A stretch of 64,000 bases of DNA from CAVXFL01 sp963761015 (GTDB taxonomy: Bacteria > Pseudomonadota > Alphaproteobacteria > Acetobacterales > Acetobacteraceae), in the NCBI GenBank assembly GCA_963761015.1, contig CAVXFL010000004.1, positions 60,181-124,180 of the forward strand, in the 5' to 3' direction. Shown here piece by piece: positions 8,370-18,305 of the stretch. The stretch's first letter is position 1; every line of letters begins with the position of its first letter. The notes below the pieces were generated by a model. It made no database searches. It saw only the letters and a list, made by a program, of their open reading frames with translations, and was not told where the DNA came from. The translations under genes and the position numbers were made by a program.

Positions 8370-9504
8370 TCAGGTGCTCGTCAGCGGACCGAGCGCGGCG
8401 GCGATGCCGAAGGGCCCGGGCAATACGCCACGCGGGAACAGGCGGGTGACGTGGCCCATCTTGCGGCCGGGCCGCGCCTCGGCCTTGCCGTACAAATGCG
8501 GGATCAACCCCGGGGTCGCCAGAACGGCCGGCCAAAGCGCCGTCTCCTCGGGTCCGATCAGGTTCTTCATCACCGCGTCCGAGTGGCGGATCGCGGCGGG
8601 CAGCGGCAGACCCGCGACGGCGCGCACCAGCAGCTCGAACTGGCTCGCGGGACACGCATCGATCGTCCAGTGGCCGGAATTGTGCGGCCGCGGCGCCAGT
8701 TCGTTCACCAGCACCCGCCCCGCGCCGTCGACGAACATCTCCACCGCCACCAGCCCGACCAAGTCCAGCGCCTCGGCCAGCCGGTGCGCAATGCGCTGCG
8801 CCTCCGCGGCGATCGGCTCCGCGATCGGCGCCGGCGCCAGCGTCATGTCCAGGATATGCTCGCGATGCCGGTTCTCCACCGTGTCGAAGGCCGCGAGCGC
8901 GCCATCGGCGCCGCGCGCGATCACCACGCTGATTTCCGCCGCGAAATCGACAAAGCCTTCCAGGATCAGCGGCTTCGGCTCCAGGACGGCGAAGGCCGGC
9001 GCGAGATCGGCCGCCGAGCGCAGCAGCGCCTGGCCCTTGCCGTCGTAGCCGAGCCGCGTGGTCTTCAGGACCGCGGGAAACCCGAGTCGCGCCGCCGCCT
9101 CGGCCAGATCGGCCTCGGTCGCGACGAAGCGCCACGGCGCCGTGCTCACCCCGGCCTCGTTGACGAACGATTTTTCCCGGGCGCGGTCCTGGGTGGTGCG
9201 CAGAATCGCGGGGGACGGCCGCACCGGCTTCAACGACGCCAGCAACTCGAGCCCTTCCGCGCTGACGTTCTCGAACTCGAAGGTAATGACATCGACCGCG
9301 GCGGCGAACGCCCGGAGCGCGGCACGGTCCTCGGTACTCGCCGTGCGTGACGCCGGACGCGACCTGTCCGGCCGGGCTGTCCGGCTCGGGGGTGAGGATG
9401 TGGCTGCGATAGCCGAGCCGCGCCGCCGCCATCGCGGTCATGCGGCCGAGCTGACCGCCACCGACAATGCCGATCGTGGCGTTCGGCGGCAGCGGAAAGG
9501 TCAT
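8370..9504 (-). CDS. purK: N5-carboxyaminoimidazole ribonucleotide synthase PurK (apparent frameshift)
   Basis: ATP-grasp enzyme that carboxylates 5-aminoimidazole ribonucleotide with bicarbonate in purine synthesis. The N-terminus reads TIGIVGGGQLGRM in one frame. The ATP-grasp core (FPAVLKTTRLGYDGKGQ, VEMFVDGAGRVLVNELAPRPHNSGHWT) reads in another. The switch lies near 9343-9350; dropping one base in GTCACGCACGG gives a continuous ASGVTTASTEDRAALRAF. The rebuilt length is about 377 residues, normal for PurK. Its start overlaps purE by 4 bases (ATGA), the usual purEK coupling. The break is probably a sequence error. Confidence 0.9.
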
Positions 9505-10001
9505 GCGGGTTCGGCCGGATCGCTCGGATGCTCGGCGACCCCGGCGGTCTGCTGCGCGCGGAACGCCGCCAGCCGGTCGGCGAGCGCCGGGTCGGACAAC
9601 GCCAGGATGGCGGCGGCGAGCAGGCCGGCGTTCACCGCCCCGGCGCGGCCAATCGCGAGCGTGCCGACCGGCACCCCGGCGGGCATCTGCACAATGGAAA
9701 GCAGGCTGTCCATACCCTTGAGACTATGGGTTTCCATCGGCACGCCGAGCACGGGAAGCGCCGTCCAGGCGGCGCACATGCCCGGCAGATGCGCCGCCCC
9801 GCCCGCGCCGGCGACGATGACCTTGAGCCCGCGCGCCTGCGCGCCCTTCGCGTAGTCGGCCAGCCGATCGGGTGTGCGATGGGCCGAGACGATGCGCCGC
9901 TCGTGCGGGACCCCGAGCCGGTCGAGCATCTCGGCCGCGTGGCGCAGGATCGGCCAGTCGGACTGGCTGCCCATGACGATGCCGACGAGCGGAGCGTCCA
10001 C
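9501..10001 (-). CDS. purE: N5-CAIR mutase PurE
   Basis: 166 residues, a normal size for class I PurE, which moves the carboxyl group from N5 to C4 of the imidazole ring. The signature IVMGSQSDWP is at the start; SAHRTPDRLADYA, GAGGAAHLPG and GRAGAVNAGLLAA follow in the expected order. It is translated with purK (4-base overlap) and starts only 3 bases after the small DUF465 gene, so the three probably share a transcript. Confidence 0.95.
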   Translation of the reverse strand: MDAPLVGIVMGSQSDWPILRHAAEMLDRLGVPHERRIVSAHRTPDRLADYAKGAQARGLKVIVAGAGGAAHLPGMCAAWTALPVLGVPMETHSLKGMDSLLSIVQMPAGVPVGTLAIGRAGAVNAGLLAAAILALSDPALADRLAAFRAQQTAGVAEHPSDPAEPA

Positions 10002-10004
10002 GGC

Positions 10005-10208
10005 TCAGGCGATGCTGTCTGGAATGAGGCGGCTTTCCAGGCGGGCGATCTCGTCCTTCAGCAGGAGCTTGCGCTTCTTCAGCCGCTGGAGGTGAAGCTG
10101 GTCGGTCGGCGCGTGGTCGGTCAGCCGCGCGATCACGGTGTCCAGGTCGCGGTGCTCGCTGCGCAGCTCGTGCAGCTTACGCAAGACCGAGTCCCGGTCG
10201 TTCAACAT
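10005..10208 (-). CDS. YdcH/DUF465-family small helical protein
   Basis: 67 residues from the ATG at 10208 (start MLNDRD). It is almost wholly helical with the family pattern LHELRSEHRDLD, LQRLKKRKLLLKDEIARLE. DUF465 proteins are short coiled-coil proteins of unknown function found throughout alphaproteobacteria, often beside purE. It runs straight into purE. A second, divergently transcribed member lies at 10418. Confidence 0.85.
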   Translation of the reverse strand: MLNDRDSVLRKLHELRSEHRDLDTVIARLTDHAPTDQLHLQRLKKRKLLLKDEIARLESRLIPDSIA

Positions 10209-10417
10209 GCAGGACCTCTTACCACGATCCCCTGGCCCGGACCTATCCTCGTGCCCCGGAAAGCGGCGCGCTTCCGTGCAAAACCCGGCGATCGGCATGG
10301 AACTCCGCGCGCGTATACATTACATTTTGGTGGCGCCGCCGCCGCAAGCCGGGACGGCGCCGGAGCGGCCCGCCGCTCACCTGTTGGCGACTGGAACCCT
10401 GTTCAGAAGGAGCCACC

Positions 10418-10597
10418 ATGAATTTGGATTCCCGAATCGAGAGCCTGAAGGAGCGTCACGCCTCGCTCGAAATGCGTATTGCCGACGAGGATTCCCGTCC
10501 CCGCCCGGACAGCGACGCGCTGATGCGCCTGAAGCTCGAAAAATTGCGGGTGAAGGAGGAAATGGAGCGGTTGCGAACCAGTCCGGTGAGCGGCTGA
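10418..10597 (+). CDS. Second YdcH/DUF465-like small helical protein
   Basis: 59 residues. It has an excellent ribosome site (AGAAGGAG, 5 bases before the ATG). The protein is one charged helical hairpin: LDSRIESLKERHASLEMRI, then LMRLKLEKLRVKEEMERL. Length and heptad spacing match DUF465. It lies 209 bases from, and divergent to, the purE-linked paralogue, so the two may share a control region. Its function is unknown. Confidence 0.75.
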   Translation: MNLDSRIESLKERHASLEMRIADEDSRPRPDSDALMRLKLEKLRVKEEMERLRTSPVSG

Positions 10598-10699
10598 CCC
10601 GCCGCCCACCCCGCCCGGCGGGCACGCGAGGGGCCGGCCCGGCCGATTTCGAGCAGCCTGAGTTGCGTCGGGCCTGAGTTCGGTCAGCCCTGAGTTCGG

Positions 10700-11278
10700 T
10701 CAGGCGGCCTGATCCGCTTCCGATACGGCGGCAGGCATCACCGAGCCGCCCTCGCGCGTTACCCGCTCATTGGCCTGGGCCACGGCCGCGTTGAGGTCGG
10801 TCTGGGTGCACAGCCCGATGGTGACCGGGTCGCGCGACTTGATATTGGCACTGTTCCAGTGCGTCCGGTCGCGGACCTTCTGGATGGTTTCCTTGGTCGT
10901 GCCCAGGAGCTTGCCGACCTGCGCGTCGCTGAGCTGCGGATGGTTGCGCAGCAGGAACGCGATCGCGTCCGGACGGTCGTTGCGCTTGGACACCGGCGTA
11001 TAGCGCGCGCCCTTGGACCGCTTCGGCATCGGGTTGGCCGTCGCCGCCAGATGCAGCGGCCGGTTCGGGTCCTGCTCGGAAAGCTTGATTTCCTCGGCGG
11101 TCAATTGGCCGTTGGCCACGGGATCGTAGCCGACGATGCCCTGCGCCACCTCGCCGTCGGCGATGGCCTGGACCTCGAGCGGGTGCATGCCGCAAAAATC
11201 GGCAATCTGCTTGAACGTCAGGGCGGTTTTTTCAATCAGCCAAACGGCGGTTGCCTTGGGCATGAGGGGCAGTGTCAT
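10700..11278 (-). CDS. trcR: Cell-cycle transcriptional regulator TrcR (DUF1013)
   Basis: 192 residues. The DUF1013 family is restricted to alphaproteobacteria; the Caulobacter member was named TrcR. Features visible here are the N-terminal MPKATAVWLIEKTALTF, a helix-turn-helix-like segment QIADFCGMHPLEVQAIADG, and a second one PQLSDAQVGKLLGTTKETI followed by HWNSANIKSRDPV. It probably binds DNA or RNA polymerase. It is transcribed away from the DUF1192 gene at 11466. Confidence 0.82.
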   Translation of the reverse strand: MTLPLMPKATAVWLIEKTALTFKQIADFCGMHPLEVQAIADGEVAQGIVGYDPVANGQLTAEEIKLSEQDPNRPLHLAATANPMPKRSKGARYTPVSKRNDRPDAIAFLLRNHPQLSDAQVGKLLGTTKETIQKVRDRTHWNSANIKSRDPVTIGLCTQTDLNAAVAQANERVTREGGSVMPAAVSEADQAA

Positions 11279-11465
11279 GACTCGTCACCTTGAACTCGTG
11301 ATGGCCTGGCTCCCGGCGATTCCACGGCCGGGACAGGCAAATGGGGCGTGAACGGCTTTTCGCGGGAACCATGCGATATGGGCTTCGCGGTGCTGTCGGG
11401 TCAAGGCCGAACAGGCCACGTTGTCAGCTTGCTGGGCCGCATCGAAAGCAGAACAGGAGATCGCC

Positions 11466-11663
11466 GTGGCAATTGACGACGAGGACGAGCTTCCGAAGCT
11501 GCCGAAGTCCCGGCTGCAGAAGCCGATCCTGGACTCGCTCGGCGTGGCCGAGCTGACCGCCTACATCGAGGAGCTGAAGGGCGAGATCGTGCGCGTCGAG
11601 GCGGAGATCGCGCGCAAGCAAAGCCACCGGAGCAGCGCCGATGCATTTTTCCGCCGGCCCTGA
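11466..11663 (+). CDS. DUF1192 family small protein
   Basis: 65 residues beginning at a GTG with AGGAG 6 bases upstream. It opens with an acidic stretch (IDDEDELPKL), followed by the family core LGVAELTAYIEELKGEIVRVEAEI and a short basic tail. DUF1192 proteins are small alphaproteobacterial coiled-coil proteins of unknown role. A nucleoside hydrolase gene begins 46 bases downstream on the same strand. Confidence 0.8.
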   Translation: MAIDDEDELPKLPKSRLQKPILDSLGVAELTAYIEELKGEIVRVEAEIARKQSHRSSADAFFRRP

Positions 11664-11709
11664 TTGCGGGATTTTCGGCACAGCCGCCCCGGCTCGGGCG
11701 GCAGGCTGA

Positions 11710-12653
11710 ATGCCGCCGCCTCGTGAATCCGCCGGGTCGATTCCCGTCATCATCGACTGCGATCCGGGCATCGACGACTCGGTCGCGCTGTTGCTCGCGC
11801 TCGCCTCGCCGGAACTGGACATCCGCGCCGTGACGGTTTCCGGCGGCAACGTCCCGCTCGCCCGCACGCTGCGCAATGCCCTTGGTACCGTGGCACTCGC
11901 GGGCGCCACGGTTCCGGTCCATGCCGGGGCCGAGCAGCCGCTGCTCGGCCGCTTTACCGAGGAGGTGCGCGTTCACGGCGCGGACGGGCTTGGCGGCGCG
12001 CGACTGCCGGAGGGCGCAAAGCCGGCCCCCGGCCTCGCCTGCGATGCGATCCGGCGGCTGCTGCGCGACACCGAGCGCCCCATCACCCTGGTCGGGATCG
12101 CGCCCGCGACCAACCTGGCGCTGGCGTTGCTGGCGGAGCCGCCGTTGGTCGAGCAAATCGGCGAGATCGTGCTGATGGCGGGGGCCTGGGGCGAGGGCAA
12201 CGGGACCCCGGCGGCCGAGTTCAACGCCTGGAGCGATCCCGAGGCGCTCGCGGTTCTGCTCGCCTGCGGCCGGCCGGTTCGCCTGGCGACCTTGGAGCTG
12301 ACCGCGCAGGCGGCGGTGACGCCGGAGCGGTTGGACCGGTTGCGCCGGCAGGGCCACGGCGCGTGCCTGCGAGCGGCCGCGGCGATGCTCGCCGCGCTGC
12401 CGGCGCTGCCGCGCGCGGTCGCGGGCCGCCGCTGCACGACCCCTGTGCCATCGCCTGGCTGCTCCGCCCTGCTTACTTCACCACCCGCGACTGCGCGGTC
12501 AGCGTGGAGTTGGCCCCCGGACCGGGGCGCGGACGCATCTGGGCCGATCGCTGGGGCCGCACCGGCGCGCCGGCCAACGCCACCTTGCTGGAAACCCTGG
12601 ACGCGGACGGGTTTTTCGACCTGCTCGGCGAACGGCTCGCCAATCTGCCCTGA
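11710..12653 (+). CDS. Inosine-uridine preferring nucleoside hydrolase (apparent frameshift)
   Basis: Hydrolyses the N-glycosidic bond of ribonucleosides in purine and pyrimidine salvage. The calcium-binding signature DCDPGIDDSVALLLAL is at residue 16 onward; later family blocks include GADGLGG, TLVGIAPATNLALAL and NAWSDPEAL. The last quarter (GPPLHDPCAIAWLLRP through ANATLLETLDADGFF) is in another frame, with the switch near 12420. The rebuilt protein of about 314 residues has the usual length, so one indel explains it. Confidence 0.85.
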
Positions 12654-12690
12654 GCGGTCGTTGACGAGCGAGGTTGGTGGACCGCAGCCG

Positions 12691-12916
12691 TCAGCGCTGG
12701 GTCGCAGCGATCGGGCAGTCGGTCCGCCCGGCGAGCAGGCAGTCCTCCAGGAGCGACTTGGCCTGCAACTCTTGCACCAGGAACAGCCCCAGCACGACCA
12801 GGAACAGCGTGAGCGCGAGTCCCGCCAAGACTCGCCGTCTGGCGATTGGCTTCGGCCTGCTCTTCCGGGTCGACCTCCTCGTCGACACCGTAGGTCAGCT
12901 TGCGTATCTCGCCCAT
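12691..12916 (-). CDS. Small single-pass membrane protein (probably frameshifted)
   Basis: The ATG at 12916 starts a good-looking N-terminus (MGEIRKLTYGVDEEVDPEE) that runs out of frame. The second half, in another frame, has one membrane helix (RRVLAGLALTLFLVVLGLFL) and ends LLAGRTDCPIAATQR. Joining them by one base shift near 12840 gives a 74-residue tail-anchored-like protein. Alternatively only 12691-12888 is translated. No family is recognised. Confidence 0.45.
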
Positions 12917-13028
12917 GCCGGGACGCCTTCCGCTCGAGCCTGCCGACCCTACGCGCAAAATCATGAATCCGAGCACCCATGGCGCAAAGTTAATCGTGGC
13001 GATCGGCCGGGACAGCCGGCGCGCGATC

Positions 13029-13790
13029 TCAGGGGGTGAGGAAAGCCCCGAGCGCGGCCACGAACACCTCCGGCTGGTCGGCGTGCAGCCAGTGCCCGGC
13101 GTGTTTCAAGGTGACAAACCGGGCAGCCGGGAACAGCGTCCGGATCGCCGGGCGGTGTTCGGGCTTGACGTAGTCGGAGCGCTCGCCGCTCAGGAACAAG
13201 ACCGGCCCTGGGAAACGCGCGCCGGCCGGCGCGTCCCAGCCCTCGATCTCGGCCAGCCCGGCGTTGATCTCGGCGAGGCCGCTGCGCCAGGAAGGCCGCG
13301 CGCCGAGCGCCAGGTTTTGCAGCAGAAATGCGCGCACGGCCGGATCGGGCACGGCCTCCGCCAGCGCCGCGTCCGCCGCCGCGCGGGTCAGGCCCGGCGT
13401 CAGCGCCAGCTCCACCATGGCCCTCGCGTAGGCGCGGAAGCGCGGCTTGTAGGCAACGGGCGCGATGTCGGCGACCACGAGGCGGGATACCGAATCGGGC
13501 GACTCGAGCGCCAAGCGCATCGCGACCTTGCCGCCCATGGAATGCCCGACCACCGCCGCGGGCAGCGCGTCGCGCGCCGCGAGCGTCTCCAGCACGTCGG
13601 CTGCCTGCGCCGCGTAGCTCATGCCGCGCGCGTGCGGGCTGGCGCCGTGATTGCGCAGATCGAGCGCGAGCACGCGCCAGCGCTCGGCCAGCCGCCGCTG
13701 CACGGCGCCGAAATTGCGCGCCGCCCCGAACAGCCCGTGCAGCAGCACGAGCGGCGGTCCCGATCCTGCCTCGATCGCGTTCAGCTGCAT
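13029..13790 (-). CDS. Alpha/beta hydrolase (YbfF-type esterase)
   Basis: 253 residues with no signal peptide. The order of motifs is typical of the YbfF group: PLVLLHGLFGAARNF, LDLRNHGASPH, nucleophile Ser in GHSMGGKVAMRL, acid in LSGERSDYV, and His in HAGHWLHADQPEVF. A thioesterase or general carboxylesterase activity is expected; the substrate is not predictable. It is transcribed away from the acidic small protein at 13892. Confidence 0.85.
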   Translation of the reverse strand: MQLNAIEAGSGPPLVLLHGLFGAARNFGAVQRRLAERWRVLALDLRNHGASPHARGMSYAAQAADVLETLAARDALPAAVVGHSMGGKVAMRLALESPDSVSRLVVADIAPVAYKPRFRAYARAMVELALTPGLTRAAADAALAEAVPDPAVRAFLLQNLALGARPSWRSGLAEINAGLAEIEGWDAPAGARFPGPVLFLSGERSDYVKPEHRPAIRTLFPAARFVTLKHAGHWLHADQPEVFVAALGAFLTP

Positions 13791-13891
13791 GGCGCCTCGA
13801 CGCGGCCAGGATCGTGGTAGAAGGGGCCGGCGTGCAACCGGGGCGGGGCGAATCGGTTTTCGGCTCGATCCCCAGCGCGACGGAGCACACG

Positions 13892-14218
13892 GTGTCGTTC
13901 CCCAAGGACCATCCGGAGTCCGGACCCGACAAGCACGAGCAGGCGCGCCGCCTGGTCGAGGCGGCGCTGCGCGCGCAGGCGCGCGGCGACGACGCCGAGG
14001 CCGAGCGGCTGTTCGATCAGGCGCAGCGCACCGACCCGGAGGCGGTCGCCAACGTGCTGCAGGAGCGCGACGCCGCTCTGACCGCCGACCTCGTGGACGC
14101 GACGACGAGCGATGAGGAGGTGGCCGCGATCACCGAGACCCTCGACCCCGACGCGGACGCGCCCCCGCGCGCGGGGATCAGCGGCGCCGGCAGCGGCGCC
14201 GACAGCGAAAGGCGCTAG
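13892..14218 (+). CDS. Acidic hypothetical protein, 108 residues
   Basis: The GTG start at 13892 is chosen because GGAG lies 6 bases upstream. The protein is Asp/Glu/Ala rich, opens SFPKDHPESGPDKHEQARR, and is helical in the middle (RLVEAALRAQARGDDAEAERL, a TPR-like helical pair) with a disordered tail. No named family is recognised. It probably shares the divergent region with the esterase at 13790. Confidence 0.55.
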   Translation: MSFPKDHPESGPDKHEQARRLVEAALRAQARGDDAEAERLFDQAQRTDPEAVANVLQERDAALTADLVDATTSDEEVAAITETLDPDADAPPRAGISGAGSGADSERR

Positions 14219-14322
14219 CCCGGCGGCGGCCGTCCGCATCCAGCGGTTGAGTAATGTAACCGACTGTTAACCCAGATCGGACAAGGTGCCGCGGGGTTAT
14301 CCATGCGAAGATCGCAGCGAAG

Positions 14323-14478
14323 ATGATACATGGACGCTGGTTGGCCGCGCTTGCCGCGGTCCGAGCCGTGGAGCACCTCGTGCTCGGCGGCGTGTTCACG
14401 GCGATTCTGCTGGAGGAGTTGACCGGCACGGGGCTCAAGATCGACCCCGTCATGCGGGCGATCCTCAGCATCTTCTAG
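14323..14478 (+). CDS. Possible 51-residue hydrophobic peptide
   Basis: A short frame starting MIHGRWLAALAAVRAVEHLV with one possible membrane helix (LGGVFTAILLEE) and a clean stop. The ribosome site is weak and no family is known, so this is tentative. The alternative reading on the other strand has an implausible Arg-rich composition. Confidence 0.3.
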   Translation: MIHGRWLAALAAVRAVEHLVLGGVFTAILLEELTGTGLKIDPVMRAILSIF

Positions 14479-14537
14479 AGCGGGACGCGCCGGCCCTCGG
14501 CAATCCGCCCGCTGTCCGCCGCGTCATGTCACCCGCG

Positions 14538-15539
14538 TCACGTCACCGTCAGCACGATCTTGCCGATATGCGCGCCGCTTTCCATCAGCCGATGCGCCTC
14601 GGCGGCTTGGGCGAGCGGAAACACCGCGTGAATGGCCGGCCCGCAGCGGCCGGCGTCCAGGACGGGCCAGACCCGTTCGCGCAGCTCCCCGGCGATCGCG
14701 CCCTTTTCGTCGGTGCCGCGCGGCCGCATCGTCGAGCCCGTTATGCTCAGACGCTTGGTCATGACCTGGGTGAAATCGAAGCTCTCGGCCTTCGGCCCGC
14801 CGAGAAACGCGATCAGCACCAGACGTCCGCCGAACGCCAGCGAGCGAACGTTGCGCTGGGCGTATGGCCCGCCCACCATGTCCAGAACCACATTCACGCC
14901 ACGCCCGCCGGTCAGCCGGGCGACTTCCTCGGCGAAATCCTGCTCGCGGTAGTTGATCGCCGCGGTCGCGCCGAGTTTCAGGCAGGCCGCGCATTTCGCT
15001 TCCGTGCCCGCGGTGCAATACATGGTCGCGCCGAACTCGCGCCCGAGCTGGATCGCGGTGACGCCGATGCCGCTCGAACCACCGTGGATCAGCGCCGCCT
15101 CGCCCGCGCGAAGGCGCCCGAGCTGGAACAGGTTGGCCCAGACGGTGAAATAGGTTTCCGGCAGGGCGGCGGCGCGGACGGCGTCGTAGCCGTTCGGCCA
15201 GGGCAGGCATTGCGGCGCCGGCACCGCGCAATATTCCGCGTAGCCGCCGCCGTTCGCGAGCGCGCACACGCGGTCGCCCACGCTCAGGCCGCGCACCGCC
15301 GGGCCGACGTCCACCACCTCGCCGGCCACCTCCAACCCGATGATCGGGCTGGCGTTGCCGGGCGGCGGATACAGCCCCTTGCGCTGCATCACGTCCGGGC
15401 GGTTCACCCCGGCGGCCTGGACCCGGATCAGCACCTCGTCGGGCTTCGGCGCCGGCACCGGGCCGGTGGCCGGTTTCAGCACTTCCGGGCCGCCGGCGCC
15501 CTCGGCGGCGATGTAGGTCATGCGCTCGGGTCGGCTCAT
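14538..15539 (-). CDS. NAD(P)H quinone oxidoreductase, zinc-independent MDR family
   Basis: 333 residues from the ATG at 15539 (MSRPERMTYIAAEGAG). This is the PIG3/quinone-reductase branch of medium-chain dehydrogenases: VNRPDVMQRKGLYPPP, GLEVAGEVVDVG, ALPETYFTVWANLF, and a nucleotide-binding loop IHGGSSGIGVTAIQL. Later ITGSTMRPR and HIGKIVLTV are present. The structural and catalytic zinc Cys sets of alcohol dehydrogenases are absent. It probably reduces quinones or enones with NADPH. Confidence 0.9.
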   Translation of the reverse strand: MSRPERMTYIAAEGAGGPEVLKPATGPVPAPKPDEVLIRVQAAGVNRPDVMQRKGLYPPPGNASPIIGLEVAGEVVDVGPAVRGLSVGDRVCALANGGGYAEYCAVPAPQCLPWPNGYDAVRAAALPETYFTVWANLFQLGRLRAGEAALIHGGSSGIGVTAIQLGREFGATMYCTAGTEAKCAACLKLGATAAINYREQDFAEEVARLTGGRGVNVVLDMVGGPYAQRNVRSLAFGGRLVLIAFLGGPKAESFDFTQVMTKRLSITGSTMRPRGTDEKGAIAGELRERVWPVLDAGRCGPAIHAVFPLAQAAEAHRLMESGAHIGKIVLTVT

Positions 15540-15749
15540 GGCGGCACTCCGCTGCTGGGTTTGCCCGAGCCTTTGCCGCGCGGCCCCGTCCGTCAAGCGG
15601 CCGGTTCGGCGCGCTGGCGCGCGGGCCGGAAACGCTGCATTTGCTCTGGTCAATCTTACCGCGATCGTGTCAAATTCCGGCACGCATGGCGGCGGGCCGG
15701 GCGCCAGATCACGACCCGGACGGCGTTTGATCCATATCGGAGGCGCGAC

Positions 15750-17248
15750 ATGCTTCGCCCGATCCGTCTTGCCGCCGCTGCGGCGGCGTGTGCCCTGCTG
15801 CCGCTCTCCGCCATGGCCGCGCAACCGACCGAGCAGCAGGCGCAAGTCCTGCAACAGGATCTGCGCGGCTGGATCGCCGACGTGTTCGGGCCCGAGGTCA
15901 AGCTGCCCGAAGGCCTGCTGCGGATCACCCCCGAAGGCGACCATTTCCGGGTCTCGGTCCGGCTCGGCGCCATACCCGCCCTCTCGATCGTCAAGGGCGG
16001 CGAGGTCGCCATCTCCGCCGAACCGCTGCCCGCCGGGCGTTGGCTGCTCTATCACTACCGCTTCGCCTCGCCGCTCCAGTTCCGCCTTCGCCTCCCTTCA
16101 GAAATGACCGGCCACGCCAAAGTGGAAATGCCGGTCGAATTCTCGATCGGGTTCGACAACGCGACGTGGCACGGCATCCTCGATCCCTCCTTCACCTCGC
16201 CGTCCATCATGACGGCCAAGCTCGAGGGGTACGAGTTCAAGTCCATGGCCGGACCGATGCGCCAAAGCGGACATGTGGATTCGCTCACCGGGCACGCCTT
16301 GCTGGCGCCGAGCGGCAACGGCCGCATCGACGTGACCGACCAGTCGGCGGCCGACGATTTCACCATCACGACGAAGGGTGCCACGCCGGAGCAATCGGTT
16401 GCGGTGTTCATGGGTCATCTGGAGGCGATCGGTAAGCTCGCGGGCGTGGATCCGGCGCGCGTGCGCAGCCTGTTCCAGGTTTCGACCCAGGCCGCCCAGC
16501 GCGCCGAGCAACATCCGCCCAGCCCCAAGGAGGCGATGGCGGAACTGCGCGACGCCTATCTGAAGCTGCGCGGCATCGCGACGGGCGGCGAACTGGTCGA
16601 GACGCTGACCGATCTGCGCGGCTGCCGCGGCCGGTCACATGGTCGATATCGGCCACGTCACCGTGGGCGGCGGCGTCGGCACGCCGCACGGGACCCTCGA
16701 CGCGCACATGATCTTTTCCGTCGACCAGCTCACCGCTCCGGACATCCCGCGCGAGGTCCGGGCCTACGTCCCGAGCCACGTTCTCATTCGGCCGACGCTC
16801 TCCGGCATCCATCTCGCCGACCTCGACGCGCTGGTCATGGCGGCGACCGCGCCGGGCGTGGAGCCGAGCATGCAGCAGCCGCAGATCGCGCGAAGCGGTG
16901 AAGGCGCTGTTCTCGCATGGCGGCATCACCGCCGGGGTGGACGAGCTGGAAATCGACATCGGCTCGACCAAGTTCGGCGGCGTCGGCAAGGTCGTCGCGC
17001 TCTCGCCAAACCACTTCCGGAGCGAGGCGGTCGTGAGCGCCACGAATTTCGACGCCTTGGTCGCGAAAGTGCGATCCTCGCGCGAATGGGGCAAGGTCGC
17101 GCCATTCCTGCAACTCGTGGGCATGCTCGGCCGCCGCGAGGGCCAGCGCATCCTCTGGACCATCAAGGCGGACAACGCCCACGTCGCGGTGAACGGCCTC
17201 GACATCCAGGGTCTGATCGCGGCGGGCAAGGAACTGCGCCGGCATTAG
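15750..17248 (+). CDS. Exported DUF2125-like protein (two apparent frameshifts)
   Basis: The ATG at 15750 has GGAGG 6 bases upstream. Residues 1-24 are a signal peptide ending SAMAA. The body reads in three frames: 15750 to about 16620, then to about 16890 (HMVDIGHVTVGGGVG onward), then to 17248 (KALFSHGGITAGVDELEID). Each switch is repaired by a single base. The rebuilt length is close to 499 residues. Beta-rich repeats of the type seen in alphaproteobacterial DUF2125 periplasmic proteins suggest that assignment, but it is not certain. Its function is unknown. Confidence 0.6.
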
Positions 17249-17309
17249 ACGGCATTCGCGCCGAGCAACCCGAGATCACCGCGTCATTCCGCCAACACGA
17301 GGGAACGTC

Positions 17310-18260
17310 GTGAAGCATCCATGTGAGAAGCCGAGGATCGCCGCCGGGACGCGCTGGGGCGGCTCGCCGCGGGTCGGCGCGGTGCTGGCGGTGCTGCTTG
17401 CCACGGCGGCGCCCGCTTTCGCGCAGAGCCCCGCCGAGATCGAGTTCTGGAAGTCGGTGCAGAACAGCAAGAACGCGGCCGAGCTTCAGGCCTATTTGCA
17501 GGCCTTCCCGCACGGGAAGTTCGTCCCCCTCGCCCGGCTGCGCATAACCGAATTGACCGGCAAGCCGCCGCCCGGCCCCGCCCAGCCCTCGCCGGCGCCC
17601 AGCGCCATGCAGGAAACGCCGGCCCGGCGGCCCGAATCCACGACGACGCAACGCACACCGAGCCCGCCGTCCCCCGCTCCCGCGCCGCCCACGACCACCG
17701 CCAAGGAAGCGACGCCGCCAGCCTCTCCCACGCTCGCCGCCCATGCCGGCACGAGCCTGAGCGCCGCGATCCGCGCCGGGGACATGGGCGCGGTGAAGGC
17801 CGCGCTGGCCCACGGCGCCGATGTCAACGGCCTGGACGATTCGGGCATGCCGCCGATCGGCCTCGCCGCCCTGCTCGGCAAGCCGGCCATCATCGCCTAC
17901 CTCGCCGCCAACGGCGCCGACGTAAACCGCAACGACCGCTACGGGTTCACGCCGCTGATGGACGCCGCCATCCGCGGCCATCCCGAGGCGGCGCGCATGC
18001 TGCTCGCGCTCGGCGCCGACCCGGTGCTGCACGGCGCCAACGGCAACGACCCAGCAGGGGTCGCCAAGCCGTATGGTCACGCCGACCCGCATTACGCCGG
18101 CAAGATCGCCGTCATGAAGGTGCTCGGCGACGCGATGGGGGCGCGAACACGTCTCGGCGTGCCCCCGGACCGCGCCAGCGCCGAGCCGGAACGGCATTCG
18201 TCGTTCCCGGCGATCCCGGGACCGGCAAACACGGCCCGTTCGTCCGCTAGCGCAGGCTAG
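17310..18260 (+). CDS. Exported ankyrin-repeat protein
   Basis: 316 residues. Signal peptide of about 38 residues ending AFAQ. Next comes a short helical module EIEFWKSVQNSKNAAELQAY with FPHGKFVPLARLR, known elsewhere as a small domain attached to caspase-like or SEL1 proteins. A Pro/Thr/Ala-rich linker spans residues about 85-145. About three ankyrin repeats follow (AAIRAGDMGAVKAALAHGAD, GLAALLGKPAIIAYLAANGAD, PLMDAAIRGHPEAARMLLAL). Likely a periplasmic protein-binding scaffold; the partner is unknown. Confidence 0.75.
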   Translation: MKHPCEKPRIAAGTRWGGSPRVGAVLAVLLATAAPAFAQSPAEIEFWKSVQNSKNAAELQAYLQAFPHGKFVPLARLRITELTGKPPPGPAQPSPAPSAMQETPARRPESTTTQRTPSPPSPAPAPPTTTAKEATPPASPTLAAHAGTSLSAAIRAGDMGAVKAALAHGADVNGLDDSGMPPIGLAALLGKPAIIAYLAANGADVNRNDRYGFTPLMDAAIRGHPEAARMLLALGADPVLHGANGNDPAGVAKPYGHADPHYAGKIAVMKVLGDAMGARTRLGVPPDRASAEPERHSSFPAIPGPANTARSSASAG

Positions 18261-18305
18261 CGCGCGCTTGCGTCCCCCGCCATCGCGCCCCATGCTCGGG
18301 CGCGC

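Noticed and set aside
14178..14471. 97-codon minus-strand frame opposite a short hydrophobic peptide
   Set aside because: Arg/Ser-rich random composition and no ribosome site.
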